Source: Aliiroseovarius sp. S1339
GTDB taxonomy: Bacteria > Pseudomonadota > Alphaproteobacteria > Rhodobacterales > Rhodobacteraceae
NCBI RefSeq assembly: GCF_023195695.1
Contig: NZ_JALPQG010000001.1
Location: forward strand, 434,001-498,000
Direction of reading: 5' to 3'
Length of the DNA stretch: 64,000 nt
Within the stretch, counting starts at the first letter, position 1. Every line of letters begins with the position of its first letter. Below are positions 36,584-45,406 of this stretch, piece after piece. The notes below the pieces were generated by a model. The model worked only from the letters and a program-made list of their open reading frames with translations, was not told the DNA's origin and made no database searches. The translations under genes were made by a program, and so were the position numbers.

Positions 36584-37807
36584 TTAAGCTGACAGTTCGG
36601 CGCGATTTAGCTCACAATGGGACCAAAGTTGGTCAAGTGCATTGATAAGCGCATCCATTTCCTTCGGCCCATGCACTGGCGACGGGGTAAACCGCAACCG
36701 TTCAGTGCCGCGCGGCACCGTCGGATAGTTAATCGGCTGGACGTAAATTCCGAAGTTTTCCAATAACATATCAGACAATTGCTTGGTGTGGACGGGGTCG
36801 CCAACGATAACCGGCACGATGTGCGAATCATGGTCGATGATCGGAAGTCCAAGCGCTTTCAAGCGGGTCTTCAAAATCTTGGCCTGAGTCTGATGCGCTT
36901 CGCGCAACGCCTGATCTTCCTTCAGGTGCTTGACCGACGCCGCCGCTCCGGCCGCAACGGCTGGCGGCAGTGACGTCGTGAAGATGAAGCCAGGCGCATA
37001 AGACCTGATCGCATCACACATTTTCGTCGATGCCGCGATATAGCCGCCCATCACGCCATACGCCTTGGCCAAAGTGCCGTTGATAATGTCGATACGGTGC
37101 GCAAGGTTATCACGCTCGGAAACACCTGCCCCGCGCGGGCCATACATGCCAACCGCGTGCACTTCATCGATATAGGTCAGCGCGCCGAACTCGTCGGCCA
37201 AATCGCACAGCGCTTCGATCGGTCCGAAATCACCATCCATCGAATAGACGCTTTCAAACGCAATCAGCTTGGGCGCGGCGGGATCGTCGGCCTCCAGAAG
37301 CTCGCGAAGGTGCGCCAGGTCGTTGTGGCGGAAAATACGTTTTGCCCCACCATTGCGGCGCACACCTTCGATCATCGAGGCGTGGTTCAGCGCGTCCGAA
37401 TAAATAATCAGGCCCGGAAACAGTTTCGGCAATGTCGACAGAGTCGCGTCATTGGCGATGTAGGCCGAGGTGAAGATCAGCGCGTCTTCCTTCTGGTGAA
37501 GGTCCGCGATCTCGGCCTCTAGCCGTTTGTGATAGACGGTTGTGCCAGAGATGTTGCGTGTGCCGCCCGAACCGGCGCCGGTGGCTTCAATCGCTTCGTG
37601 CATGGCATCGCGCACGGCGGGGTGCTGACCCATACCCAGATAGTCGTTGCCGCACCAGACGGTGACGGGCGCTTCGGTGCCATCGGGCTTGTTCCATGTG
37701 GCGTGGGGGAACTGGCCCTGACGGCGCTCAATCTCGATGAATGTGCGATAGCGGCCTTCGTCGTGCAGGCGCTGCAGCGCTGCGTCGAGCTCGTGATTAT
37801 AGTCCAA
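36584..37807 (-). CDS. hemA: 5-aminolevulinate synthase (TTG start)
   Basis: Condenses glycine and succinyl-CoA to 5-aminolevulinate, the first step of tetrapyrrole synthesis in alphaproteobacteria. 407 residues. PLP lysine Lys248 in [25 protein letters not shown] holds the PLP-binding Asp and His. The start is TTG 37807: an AGGAGG sits 5 bases before it and the N-terminus [21 protein letters not shown] matches Rhodobacter HemA, which begins MDYN. A TTG start may keep expression low. A possible FNR-type site lies about 140 bases upstream. Confidence 0.96.
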   Translation of the reverse strand: MDYNHELDAALQRLHDEGRYRTFIEIERRQGQFPHATWNKPDGTEAPVTVWCGNDYLGMGQHPAVRDAMHEAIEATGAGSGGTRNISGTTVYHKRLEAEIADLHQKEDALIFTSAYIANDATLSTLPKLFPGLIIYSDALNHASMIEGVRRNGGAKRIFRHNDLAHLRELLEADDPAAPKLIAFESVYSMDGDFGPIEALCDLADEFGALTYIDEVHAVGMYGPRGAGVSERDNLAHRIDIINGTLAKAYGVMGGYIAASTKMCDAIRSYAPGFIFTTSLPPAVAAGAAASVKHLKEDQALREAHQTQAKILKTRLKALGLPIIDHDSHIVPVIVGDPVHTKQLSDMLLENFGIYVQPINYPTVPRGTERLRFTPSPVHGPKEMDALINALDQLWSHCELNRAELSA

Positions 37808-37945
37808 GGTTCCCTCCTGGCCGGTCTGATCCTGTTCGTTCGCTCAACATACAGGGTATCACCTCACAAACATATTCAAAAATTAGATATGTTTTCCCTG
37901 ATCGTCGCTGCTTGCCGTGTTAACGGTTTGCACGCGGGTTTTACA

Positions 37946-37959
37946 TTGATCCAGCGCAA
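37946..37959. promoter_or_regulatory. Weak FnrL-like box upstream of hemA
   Basis: TTGATCCAGCGCAA compared with the FNR/FnrL consensus TTGAT-N4-ATCAA: the first half is perfect, the second matches only in its last CAA. It is 139 bases upstream of hemA and 116 before the M20 gene. Rhodobacter hemA is known to respond to FnrL, hence the interest. Confidence 0.25.
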
Positions 37960-38074
37960 ACGGAACCCTTTTTGGGATTTCCGCGACACTACGCCCCCTT
38001 TTCCAGACGGGGTGGACAGTGTCAGACGGGCTGGTAGGCTCGGCGCCAACGACCACAAATTTGGAGCCTTTCCC

Positions 38075-39451
38075 ATGTCGCTCGACCCTGTTCTGGACCG
38101 TATTGACGCGGACCTTCCTGACGCCATCGACCGCCTTCTGGCGCTGTTGCGCATCCCGTCCATTTCGACGGACCCAGCATATGCCGTGGAATGCCAGAAG
38201 GCTGCCGATTGGTTGGTGGGCGACCTGAAAACCATTGGATTTCAAGTAGATAAACGCCAAACGCCGGGCCACCCGATGGTCGTGGCGCATGCAGATGGCC
38301 CTGCAGATGCGCCGCATCTGATGTTCTATGGGCATTATGACGTGCAGCCCGTTGACCCGCTGGAGCTGTGGGACTCGCCGCCGTTTGAGCCCGCCCTTGA
38401 AGGCACGCCAGCCGGCAAGGTGATCCGGGGTCGCGGATCGTCCGATGACAAGGGACAATTGATGACTTTTGTCGAAGCCTGCCGGGCGTGGATTGCCGTC
38501 CACGGCAGCCTGCCCGCGCGCATTTCGCTGTTTTTTGAAGGCGAAGAAGAATCAGGCTCGCCCTCGCTGATCCCCTTCATGGAGGACAACAAAGACGAAC
38601 TGACCTCCGATATCGCGCTGATCTGCGACACCGGGCTGTTCGAATCAAAAACGCCCGCGATCATCACCCAATTGCGCGGTATGACCTGCGAGGATTTCAC
38701 CATCACCGGCCCCGACCGCGACCTGCATTCAGGCATGTATGGCGGTGTGGCGATGAATCCCATCCGAATCCTGGCCCGCGCGCTGGCAGACCTGCATGAC
38801 GACACGGGCCGCATCACCCTGCCCGGCTTTTATGACGGGGTTGAGGAACTGTCAGACGATATGCGCGCCCAATGGCAGGGGTTGGGCTTTGATCACGTGT
38901 CTTTCCTTGGTGACGTGGGCCTAAAACACCCGGCGGGCGAACAAGACCGTATGCCGATCGAGATGCTGTGGTCGCGCCCCACCTGCGATGTGAACGGCAT
39001 CTGGGGAGGCTATACCGGTGACGGGTTCAAGACCGTGCTGCCCAGCAAAGCCTCGGCCAAGGTCAGTTTCCGACTGGTGGGCAAGCAAGACCCCGACGCA
39101 ATCCGCAAGACCTTCCGCGCCTATCTGGAAGACCGCTTGCCCGAGGGCTTCACGGTTGAATATCGCACCGAAAAAGGATCGCCCGCCGCGCAGGTCTCAA
39201 CGGAAAATCCGATGTTCGAACAAGCCCGCAAGGCGCTGAGTGACGAATGGGGCATCCCTGCTGCCTTTGCGGGTTGCGGTGGGTCGATCCCGATTGCGGG
39301 CTATTTCAAGGACATCCTTGGTGTGGACGCGATGCTGATCGGGTTTGCAAAGGATGACGACAACATCCACAGCCCGAACGAGAAATACGATCTGGAAAGC
39401 TTCCACAAAGGCATCCGTAGCTGGGCGCGCATTCTGGCGGAATTATCGTAA
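38075..39451 (+). CDS. M20 family dipeptidase/metallopeptidase
   Basis: 458 residues. Metal site motifs are FYGHYDVQPVDP (first ligand His and Asp), GRGSSDDKGQL, FEGEEESGSP (general base and ligand Glu), CDTGLF and the C-terminal SPNEKYDLESFHKG (His-like region replaced by KYD). The inserted dimerisation domain lies about 195-345. The sequence resembles the CNDP/DapE-like M20 dipeptidases of the cytoplasm. I chose ATG 38075 (MSLDPVLDRIDADLPDAI) since upstream sequence reads as noncoding. Divergent from hemA; possibly sharing the 267-base regulatory region. Confidence 0.93.
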   Translation: MSLDPVLDRIDADLPDAIDRLLALLRIPSISTDPAYAVECQKAADWLVGDLKTIGFQVDKRQTPGHPMVVAHADGPADAPHLMFYGHYDVQPVDPLELWDSPPFEPALEGTPAGKVIRGRGSSDDKGQLMTFVEACRAWIAVHGSLPARISLFFEGEEESGSPSLIPFMEDNKDELTSDIALICDTGLFESKTPAIITQLRGMTCEDFTITGPDRDLHSGMYGGVAMNPIRILARALADLHDDTGRITLPGFYDGVEELSDDMRAQWQGLGFDHVSFLGDVGLKHPAGEQDRMPIEMLWSRPTCDVNGIWGGYTGDGFKTVLPSKASAKVSFRLVGKQDPDAIRKTFRAYLEDRLPEGFTVEYRTEKGSPAAQVSTENPMFEQARKALSDEWGIPAAFAGCGGSIPIAGYFKDILGVDAMLIGFAKDDDNIHSPNEKYDLESFHKGIRSWARILAELS

Positions 39452-39497
39452 GCCGCAAAGCTCACGCGTCCCATGACGCATGCCAGCAAAACTTCGA

Positions 39498-39731
39498 TCA
39501 GCCCTCTTTCCCGGGCTGATCGCCGCGACGCATCCGCACAAGTTTGATGGCCAAGACCACCCACGGCGTGCCGTGCATCAGCAGATCAAACATATCAATC
39601 GGCCGCACCAGCGTCCCAGTGAACAGCATGACAAGCTTTTCCCACACATGGGGCGGCGTAAACGGCGCAAGCCCGATGGTCGCGCAGAATATCAAAATTG
39701 TCAGAAGCGGAATATCATCAATGACCGACAC
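39498..39731 (-). CDS. Small two-helix membrane protein
   Basis: 77 residues from GTG 39731, which is preceded by GAGGAAAG. Two hydrophobic segments: about 8-27 (PLLTILIFCATIGLAPFTPP) and 48-63 (MFDLLMHGTPWVVLAIKLV), then a basic tail RMRRGDQPGKEG. Similar small proteins, sometimes annotated as RND transporter-like without evidence, occur across Rhodobacterales. Function unknown. Confidence 0.7.
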   Translation of the reverse strand: MSVIDDIPLLTILIFCATIGLAPFTPPHVWEKLVMLFTGTLVRPIDMFDLLMHGTPWVVLAIKLVRMRRGDQPGKEG

Positions 39732-39803
39732 AATCTTTCCTCATCCGCAGCGGTGGATATAGACAGGCTAGCCGCCAATAGTGTTGGCGAAAATGTGGTG
39801 AAG

Positions 39804-39880
39804 TGGCGCGGTTGACGGGGCTCGAACCCGCGACCCCCGGCGTGACAGGCCGGTACTCTAACCAGCTGAGCTACAACCGC
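39804..39880 (-). tRNA. tRNA-Asp (GTC), copy 1
   Basis: 77 nt including encoded CCA. Acceptor GCGGTTG pairs with CAACCGC, anticodon GTC in CCTGTCACG, T-loop TTCGAGC. It differs from the second copy at two positions only. Confidence 0.96.
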
Positions 39881-39978
39881 GCGTGGCGGCGTGGATACAG
39901 CGCGCATGGGCAGGCGTCAATGGGGAAATCACGAAGCCTGGCCTTCGGATTTGCACCTTCTACGGCACGTTCAAAACG

Positions 39979-40003
39979 AAAAAACCCCGCCAAAAGCGGG
40001 GCT
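39979..40003 (-). terminator. Terminator downstream of tRNA-Asp copy 2
   Basis: On the minus strand: GCCCCGC-TTTTG-GCGGGG followed by TTTTTTCG, 17 bases after the end of tRNA-Asp copy 2. A classic intrinsic terminator; copy 1 therefore needs its own promoter. Confidence 0.85.
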
Positions 40004-40019
40004 TCATTTCGGGCAGTGG

Positions 40020-40096
40020 TGGCGCGGTTGACGGGACTCGAACCCGCGACCCCCGGCGTGACAGGCCGGTACTCTAACCAACTGAGCTACAACCGC
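40020..40096 (-). tRNA. tRNA-Asp (GTC), copy 2
   Basis: 77 nt with encoded CCA, same cloverleaf and anticodon GTC as copy 1. Differences are at the D-loop (AACTGAG against AGCTGAG on the plus strand) and the T-arm base next to the loop. Confidence 0.96.
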
Positions 40097-40177
40097 TCAC
40101 TGCCAGCCTCTCGGCTAGTTCGGGCGTTCTAGGCTGCACACCCAAGGGCGTCAAGCGGCCAATGCCGATTTTCAGGA

Positions 40178-40774
40178 TTATTTTTCGATCACCTGATGAC
40201 CGTGCCGGGGCGAGAGGTGGAAAATGATCCCCTGCCCGCCCGGCAGGTCCAACATTTCATATTCGTTTAGCCCCAGCCAGCGTGCCCGCAGCACCCGTGA
40301 CAAAACCCCATGGGTAAAAATCACCGCCGGACCGGCCAGGTCTTTCAAAAAGCTGTCAGTGCGCAGCTGCAGGTCTGCCAAAGTCTCGCCACCCGGCGAC
40401 ATGTAGTTCCAAGCCACTGGATGCTGTTCTGCATAGGCAGCCTGATCGCCCCAACCTGCGTCTATTTCGTCTCGCGTCAGGCCTTCCCAGACGCCAAAAG
40501 CCACCTCACATAGCCGCTCGTCTTGCTTGATCGGCCAACCCAACGACGCCAGCGACAATTGGGCCGTATGAAACGCCCGCTCCTGCGGCGAACTGAGGGC
40601 CGCCACGTCCGTTCGCCCACCGACCACCCGCTGCAACACCGACCCCATGTGGCGCGCCTGTTGCTGCCCTTTCTCGGTCAAAGGCGAATCCAGTCGCCCT
40701 TGATGACGGCGCGCCAAATTCCATTCGGTCTGACCGTGGCGAATGACAAACAGTTCGGGATATTGGATGGGCAT
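40178..40774 (-). CDS. Histidine phosphatase family protein
   Basis: 198 residues with the phosphoglycerate-mutase-like motif IRHGQTEWN (catalytic His13), ALSSPQERAFHTA, EVAFGVWEGLT (general acid Glu) and the second catalytic His in FTHGVLSRVLRA. Cofactor-independent broad phosphatases of this family act on phosphosugars or other small phosphates; the substrate is not predictable. ATG 40774 (MPIQYPELFVIRHG) fits the family N-terminus better than the upstream in-frame codon. Confidence 0.92.
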   Translation of the reverse strand: MPIQYPELFVIRHGQTEWNLARRHQGRLDSPLTEKGQQQARHMGSVLQRVVGGRTDVAALSSPQERAFHTAQLSLASLGWPIKQDERLCEVAFGVWEGLTRDEIDAGWGDQAAYAEQHPVAWNYMSPGGETLADLQLRTDSFLKDLAGPAVIFTHGVLSRVLRARWLGLNEYEMLDLPGGQGIIFHLSPRHGHQVIEK

Positions 40775-40852
40775 GGCGCACCTATTGGGGCTGGACGCAA
40801 CCACGCTAACGTAATCGGGCCATTTGGCAAATCAGCTATGCGGTTAGGGGAA

Positions 40853-40928
<76 letters not shown>

Positions 40929-41107
40929 GTTGCGCCAGCTAATAGCCTTGTCAAACCGGGGATTGCAAGAGCGGTTTGCGCAAAGGGCAAAAAAATTATC
41001 TGTCCACCACTGGTAGGGTGCACAAAACAATCATATCCTGCCCCAACACTTGTACTTTGCATAAGCTGACGTCTGCTGCGTCACTCCCTTTGACAAGGAA
41101 CCGGAAA

Positions 41108-42109
41108 ATGTCGGCGTCTGTCGTTCCAAAAGGCGTTGCCCATGTTGCAATCGACGCTCCGGACAACCCGGAGCCGATTGTCTTTGTGCTGCTGCCCAAC
41201 CTGTCGATGCTGGCGTTCACCTCAGCCATTGAACCATTGCGCATCGCCAACCAATTGACCGGGCAAAGCCTTTACACGTGGACCACTATGTCCGAAGACG
41301 GCGGCAATGTGCGCTGTTCGAACGGGATCGAGATCGGGATTGATCGCCCGTTGGGTGACACCCCCACCGACAGTCGGATTTTCATCTGCTCGGGCGTGCA
41401 ACCAGAGCTGTCCACCAGCACCAAGGTTGCGGATTGGACGCGTAAGCAATGGCGCATGGGGCGCACGGTCGGGGGCTTGTGCACTGGCACTTACACACTG
41501 GCGCGCGCAGGCATTCTGGCTGGTCACAAGTTTACGCTGCACTGGGAAAATATCGCCCCGTTTCGTGAGCATTTCCCAGACCTCACCCCGGTCGAGCAGC
41601 TATATACAATAGACAACCGCGTGCTGACCTGTGGCGGAGGGTCCGCGGCGACCGATTTGTTTTTCAAACTGATCTATGACACCCATGGACCCGTGCTGGC
41701 GCAAGCGGTTCTGAACATGTGCCTGCATACCGTGCAACGATCAGAAACCGATCGGCAGCAAAGCTCGACCTCGGCCTCGATTGGGGTGCGCAACGACAAG
41801 TTGGTCCGCATCATCAACCATTTCGAAGAACACATGGACGATCATATCAATTTGGATGTTGTGATCGAACAGCTAGGGATATCGCGCCGACAAATGGAAC
41901 GCTTGTTCCGGCAATACTTGGACACGACACCCAAGAAATACCTGCAAAACCTGCGGCTGCAACGGGCCCGCATCCTGCTGGCGGAAACCAATCTGGCCGT
42001 GGTTGATGTGGCAGTGGCGTGTGGTTTTGAATCAGCCGCCTATTTTTCTAAGCGATTTCGAGAAGCGTTTGGCATGTCACCGCACAAATTCTCGACCGGT
42101 CACGGGTAG
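41108..42109 (+). CDS. GlxA family transcriptional regulator (DJ-1/PfpI domain plus AraC HTH)
   Basis: 333 residues. The N-terminal part (about 15-200) is a DJ-1/PfpI-like amidotransferase fold (FVLLPNLSMLAFTSAIEPLR) with GGLCTGTYTLARAG at the nucleophile-elbow position, where Cys is present. The C-terminus has two AraC HTHs (LDVVIEQLGISRRQMERLFRQ and DVAVACGFESAAYFSKRFREAFG). Regulators of this type control catabolism of glycine betaine, carnitine or arginine in Pseudomonas (GbdR, CdhR, ArgR). AAGGAACCGG precedes ATG 41108. Its target is unknown; no catabolic gene is adjacent. Confidence 0.92.
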   Translation: MSASVVPKGVAHVAIDAPDNPEPIVFVLLPNLSMLAFTSAIEPLRIANQLTGQSLYTWTTMSEDGGNVRCSNGIEIGIDRPLGDTPTDSRIFICSGVQPELSTSTKVADWTRKQWRMGRTVGGLCTGTYTLARAGILAGHKFTLHWENIAPFREHFPDLTPVEQLYTIDNRVLTCGGGSAATDLFFKLIYDTHGPVLAQAVLNMCLHTVQRSETDRQQSSTSASIGVRNDKLVRIINHFEEHMDDHINLDVVIEQLGISRRQMERLFRQYLDTTPKKYLQNLRLQRARILLAETNLAVVDVAVACGFESAAYFSKRFREAFGMSPHKFSTGHG

Positions 42110-42124
42110 AGTCTGATAAGATAA

Positions 42125-42145
42125 CGGGCGTTAAAACAGCGCCCG
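42125..42145 (-). terminator. Possible terminator between GlxA gene and tRNA-Val (CAC)
   Basis: Stem CGGGCG (42125-42130) / CGCCCG (42140-42145), 9-base loop; on the minus strand it is followed by TTATCTTAT. Short stem, moderate support. Confidence 0.45.
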
Positions 42146-42168
42146 GTGGGTGGCCAAAAAAAGGAAGC

Positions 42169-42243
42169 TGGTGGGTGATAAGAGATTTGAACTCCTGACA
42201 TCTTCGATGTGAACGAAGCGCTCTACCACTGAGCTAATCACCC
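42169..42243 (-). tRNA. tRNA-Val (CAC)
   Basis: 75 nt with encoded CCA. Acceptor GGGTGAT/ATCACCC, anticodon loop TTCACAT giving CAC. The D-loop is one base shorter than in tRNA-Val (TAC), and the T-arm is AGGAG/CTCTT with one G-U pair and loop TTCAAAT, a slightly unusual T-arm. Confidence 0.93.
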
Positions 42244-42262
42244 AACGCCGCGCGTTTTAGCG

Positions 42263-42664
42263 TCACTCGTCCGTCGGCGCGAGTTCATCTTTGCCGCTGC
42301 CCGTCGCCTTATTGCGCCGGATTTTACACACAATGATATCCGCGTCCGGCAGTTCTTTGTGGCGGTTCACCTTCACCAAGCCCAAGGGGGGCAGGCGCAG
42401 CTTTTCACCGCGCAGCAACGCGTCACCAAGCTCTTGCAACACCGCGTCATAAACGGTGCGAACTTCGCTGGGGCGTAGATTTGCGCGCGCCGCGACGCGG
42501 GCCATCAAATCTTTCTTTTTCACGACCGGCTCTTTGGGGGCGGCAAGGCTATCAGTCTTTGGCTCTTTGGACGGGGCTGTCTGGGACGGCTTCGCCACAC
42601 CCCGTTTGGCCGCCGCGGCGGTGCCATGCTTGGCCTTTGACGTTGATTTGGTACTGGCTGCCAT
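42263..42664 (-). CDS. HU-family DNA-binding protein with basic N-terminal extension
   Basis: 133 residues from ATG 42664, preceded by AAAGGGG. Residues 1-50 are Lys/Ala/Pro/Ser-rich and look disordered (TKSTSKAKHGTAAAAKRG, SKEPKTDS). The C-terminal 80 residues match the HU/IHF fold (KKDLMARVAARANLRPSEV and LRLPPLGLVKVNR), but the canonical arm motif GRNPxTG is missing, being replaced by VCKIRRNKATG. It may bind DNA with altered bending. It lies downstream of lon, the place of hupB in E. coli, with a terminator in between. Confidence 0.85.
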   Translation of the reverse strand: MAASTKSTSKAKHGTAAAAKRGVAKPSQTAPSKEPKTDSLAAPKEPVVKKKDLMARVAARANLRPSEVRTVYDAVLQELGDALLRGEKLRLPPLGLVKVNRHKELPDADIIVCKIRRNKATGSGKDELAPTDE

Positions 42665-42756
42665 GGAGCGCCCCTTTGATATTATGTTAGATTTGTTGCA
42701 CGGCGAAAGTAATCTGACGCCGACAACCGTGTCGTTGTGATCATAGTCCGCAAAAT

Positions 42757-42789
42757 GGAAAGGCGCGAGCATTTTGCCCGCGCTTTTCC
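42757..42789 (-). terminator. Terminator downstream of lon
   Basis: Stem GGAAAGGCGCG (42757-42767) / CGCGCTTTTCC (42779-42789) with one G-U, 11-base loop, followed on the minus strand by ATTTTGC. It lies 19 bases after the lon stop and separates lon from the HU-like gene. Confidence 0.7.
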
Positions 42790-42807
42790 GTTGTCGTAAG
42801 AAACCGC

Positions 42808-45213
42808 TTAGTGTGCGACCGGGGTCGCGCCAGCGGGGTTCTTGGCCAAGGCCGCCGCGGCAGCTTCTTCCGCCGCTTCGTCCCATTCAACCGCGACCGG
42901 CTCCCGCACCAAGGCGTGTTTCAGAACCTCGGACACGTGGCTGACCGGAATGATTGTCAGACCTTCTTTCACATTGTCCGGAATCTCGCGCAGATCTTTT
43001 TCGTTTTCCTGCGGGATAAGTACAGTTTTGACACCACCACGAAGGGCCGCCAGCAGTTTTTCTTTCAGGCCACCGATGGCCAGCGCGTTGCCGCGAAGCG
43101 TGACTTCACCGGTCATGGCGAGATCTTTTTTCACCGGAATGCCGGTCAAGACAGACACGATGGACGTGACCATCGCCAGACCCGCTGAAGGGCCATCCTT
43201 GGGTGTCGCGCCTTCCGGCACGTGTACGTGGATATCCCACTTTTCGAACTTGGGTGGCTTCACGCCGATCTCGGGTGCGATCGAACGGACATAGGAACTG
43301 GCCGCGTCGATGGACTCCTTCATCACGTCACCCAGTTTCCCGGTGGTCTTCATGCGACCTTTGCCCGGCAGCCGCAGCGCCTCGATAGACAGCAGATCAC
43401 CGCCCACACTGGTCCAAGCCAGGCCCGTGACGACACCGACCTGATCTTCCTGTTCGGCCAGACCAAAGCGATGCTTGCGCACGCCCAGATAGTCCTCAAG
43501 CAGATCAGGCGTGACCTCGACGGTCTCGACCTCTTTCTTGACCAGCTGGGTCACGGCCTTGCGGGCCAGTTTCGCCAATTCGCGCTTCAGGTTCCGCACA
43601 CCCGCTTCACGGGTATAGTAGCGGATCATATCCGTCAGGGCGGCTTCGCTGACCGCGAATTCGTCCTTTTTCAGCCCGTGATCCTTGATCACTTCCGGCA
43701 GAAGGTGACGCGACGCAATCTCGCGCTTCTCATCTTCGGTGTAGCCCGCCAGCGGAATGATCTCCATCCGGTCCAGAAGCGGGCCGGGCATGTTGTAGGA
43801 GTTCGCCGTGGTCAGGAACATCACGTTCGACAGGTCATATTCGACCTCAAGATAGTGGTCGACAAAGGTCGAGTTCTGTTCAGGATCAAGCACTTCCAGC
43901 ATCGCCGATGCCGGGTCGCCACGAAAATCCTGCCCCATCTTGTCGATCTCGTCGAGCAGGATCAGCGGGTTCGTGGTTTTCGCCTTTTTCAGCGCCTGAA
44001 TGATCTTGCCGGGCATCGAGCCGATATAGGTCCGGCGGTGGCCGCGAATTTCACTTTCATCACGTACGCCACCCAGCGAGATGCGGATAAACTCGCGCCC
44101 CGTGGCCTTCGCAACCGATTTCCCAAGCGAGGTTTTGCCCACACCCGGAGGGCCGACAAGGCACATGATCGGGCCCTTCAGCTTCTTCGACCGTTGCTGC
44201 ACCGCCAGATATTCGACGATCCGTTCCTTGACCTTCTCAAGCCCATAGTGATCGGCGTCGAGCACTTTTTGCGCGTTGTTCAGGTCTTTCTTCACGCGGC
44301 TTTTTACGCCCCATGGAACACCAAGCATCCAATCCAGATAGTTGCGCACGACGGTCGCTTCCGCCGACATCGGCGACATGTTCTTGAGCTTTTTCAGCTC
44401 AGCGTCAGCCTTTTCGCGCGCCTCTTTGGAAAGCTTGGTGGCTTCGATCTTTTCTTCCAGCTCGGTCAGTTCGTTCTGACCTTCTTCGCCGTCACCAAGT
44501 TCCTTCTGAATGGCCTTCATTTGCTCATTCAAATAGTACTCACGCTGGGTGCGCTCCATCTGGCTTTTGACGCGGGTCTTGATCTTTTTCTCGACCCGCA
44601 AAACCGACATTTCGCCCTGCATCAGACCATAGACCTTCTCAAGCCGTTCGCTGACGGTGAAGGTTTCGAGAAGCTCCTGTTTCTGGTCGACTTCCACGCC
44701 CAGATGACCGGCCACAAGGTCAGCCAGTTTGTCAGGGGCGCGGGTTTCGGACACTGCGGCAAGGGCTTCTTCAGGAATGTTCTTTTTGATCTTGGCGTAG
44801 CGTTCGAATTCGTCGCCGACCGAGCGCAACAGCGCTTCAATCTCGTTCGGATCGCCGGGGCGTTCTTCGATCACTTCGGCGAAAGCTTCGAAATAATCTT
44901 CATTGTCGACATAGTCGCTGATGCGCACCCGCGACTGACCTTCGACCAGAACTTTTACTGTGCCGTCGGGCAGTTTCAACAGTTGCAGCACATTGGCCAG
45001 CACACCGACGGTATAGATGCCTTCGACATCCGGCTCATCAATCGACGGGTCGATCTGGCTGGACAGAAGGATTTGCTTGTCATCCGCCATCACTTCTTCC
45101 AAGGCGCGCACGCTTTTTTCGCGTCCAACGAACAGCGGCACGATCATGTGTGGGAACACCACAATGTCACGCAGCGGAAGGACCGGGAAGGATTGGCTCA
45201 GTTGCTCACTCAT
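42808..45213 (-). CDS. lon: ATP-dependent protease Lon
   Basis: 801 residues with the N-terminal substrate-binding domain, AAA+ module (Walker A GPPGVGKTS at about 352-360, Walker B ILLDEIDKM) and C-terminal Ser-Lys protease domain (PKDGPSAGLAM, Ser near 677; the Lys follows in GLKEKLLAALRGG). Degrades misfolded and regulatory proteins. A heat-shock-type promoter is visible upstream. The divergent region also serves no other gene: tgt lies 193 bases upstream on the same strand. Confidence 0.97.
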   Translation of the reverse strand: MSEQLSQSFPVLPLRDIVVFPHMIVPLFVGREKSVRALEEVMADDKQILLSSQIDPSIDEPDVEGIYTVGVLANVLQLLKLPDGTVKVLVEGQSRVRISDYVDNEDYFEAFAEVIEERPGDPNEIEALLRSVGDEFERYAKIKKNIPEEALAAVSETRAPDKLADLVAGHLGVEVDQKQELLETFTVSERLEKVYGLMQGEMSVLRVEKKIKTRVKSQMERTQREYYLNEQMKAIQKELGDGEEGQNELTELEEKIEATKLSKEAREKADAELKKLKNMSPMSAEATVVRNYLDWMLGVPWGVKSRVKKDLNNAQKVLDADHYGLEKVKERIVEYLAVQQRSKKLKGPIMCLVGPPGVGKTSLGKSVAKATGREFIRISLGGVRDESEIRGHRRTYIGSMPGKIIQALKKAKTTNPLILLDEIDKMGQDFRGDPASAMLEVLDPEQNSTFVDHYLEVEYDLSNVMFLTTANSYNMPGPLLDRMEIIPLAGYTEDEKREIASRHLLPEVIKDHGLKKDEFAVSEAALTDMIRYYTREAGVRNLKRELAKLARKAVTQLVKKEVETVEVTPDLLEDYLGVRKHRFGLAEQEDQVGVVTGLAWTSVGGDLLSIEALRLPGKGRMKTTGKLGDVMKESIDAASSYVRSIAPEIGVKPPKFEKWDIHVHVPEGATPKDGPSAGLAMVTSIVSVLTGIPVKKDLAMTGEVTLRGNALAIGGLKEKLLAALRGGVKTVLIPQENEKDLREIPDNVKEGLTIIPVSHVSEVLKHALVREPVAVEWDEAAEEAAAAALAKNPAGATPVAH

Positions 45214-45288
45214 AGTTTTTCCTTATTCTTGGCAAAGCGCCCTGCCCCTGTGTTTCGGCAGCTCGGGCGCCTCCTGTTCGGACTATTC

Positions 45289-45320
45289 AGATGGGGGTCG
45301 CACCGCCCAACGTCAACCCG
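45289..45320 (-). promoter_or_regulatory. Candidate sigma-32 (RpoH) promoter for lon
   Basis: Minus strand: GGGTTGACG (-35, 45311-45319) - 13 to 14 bases - CCCCATCT (-10, 45296-45289), compared with the RpoH consensus CTTGAAA and CCCCATNT. It lies 76 bases before the lon start. The -10 is a full match; the -35 is partial. Confidence 0.5.
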
Positions 45321-45406
45321 TTTTGCCCCGACACTTTGCCCCTGGCGCGCGCGGACGACAAGGGGAAAGCTGGCGAGATGTTGGCATGAACGGGATTTCA
45401 GAACCC

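Noticed and set aside
39804-40096. tRNA-Asp pair as an integration site or part of an island
   Set aside because: No integrase, no direct repeat of the tRNA 3' end nearby; a simple tandem duplication.
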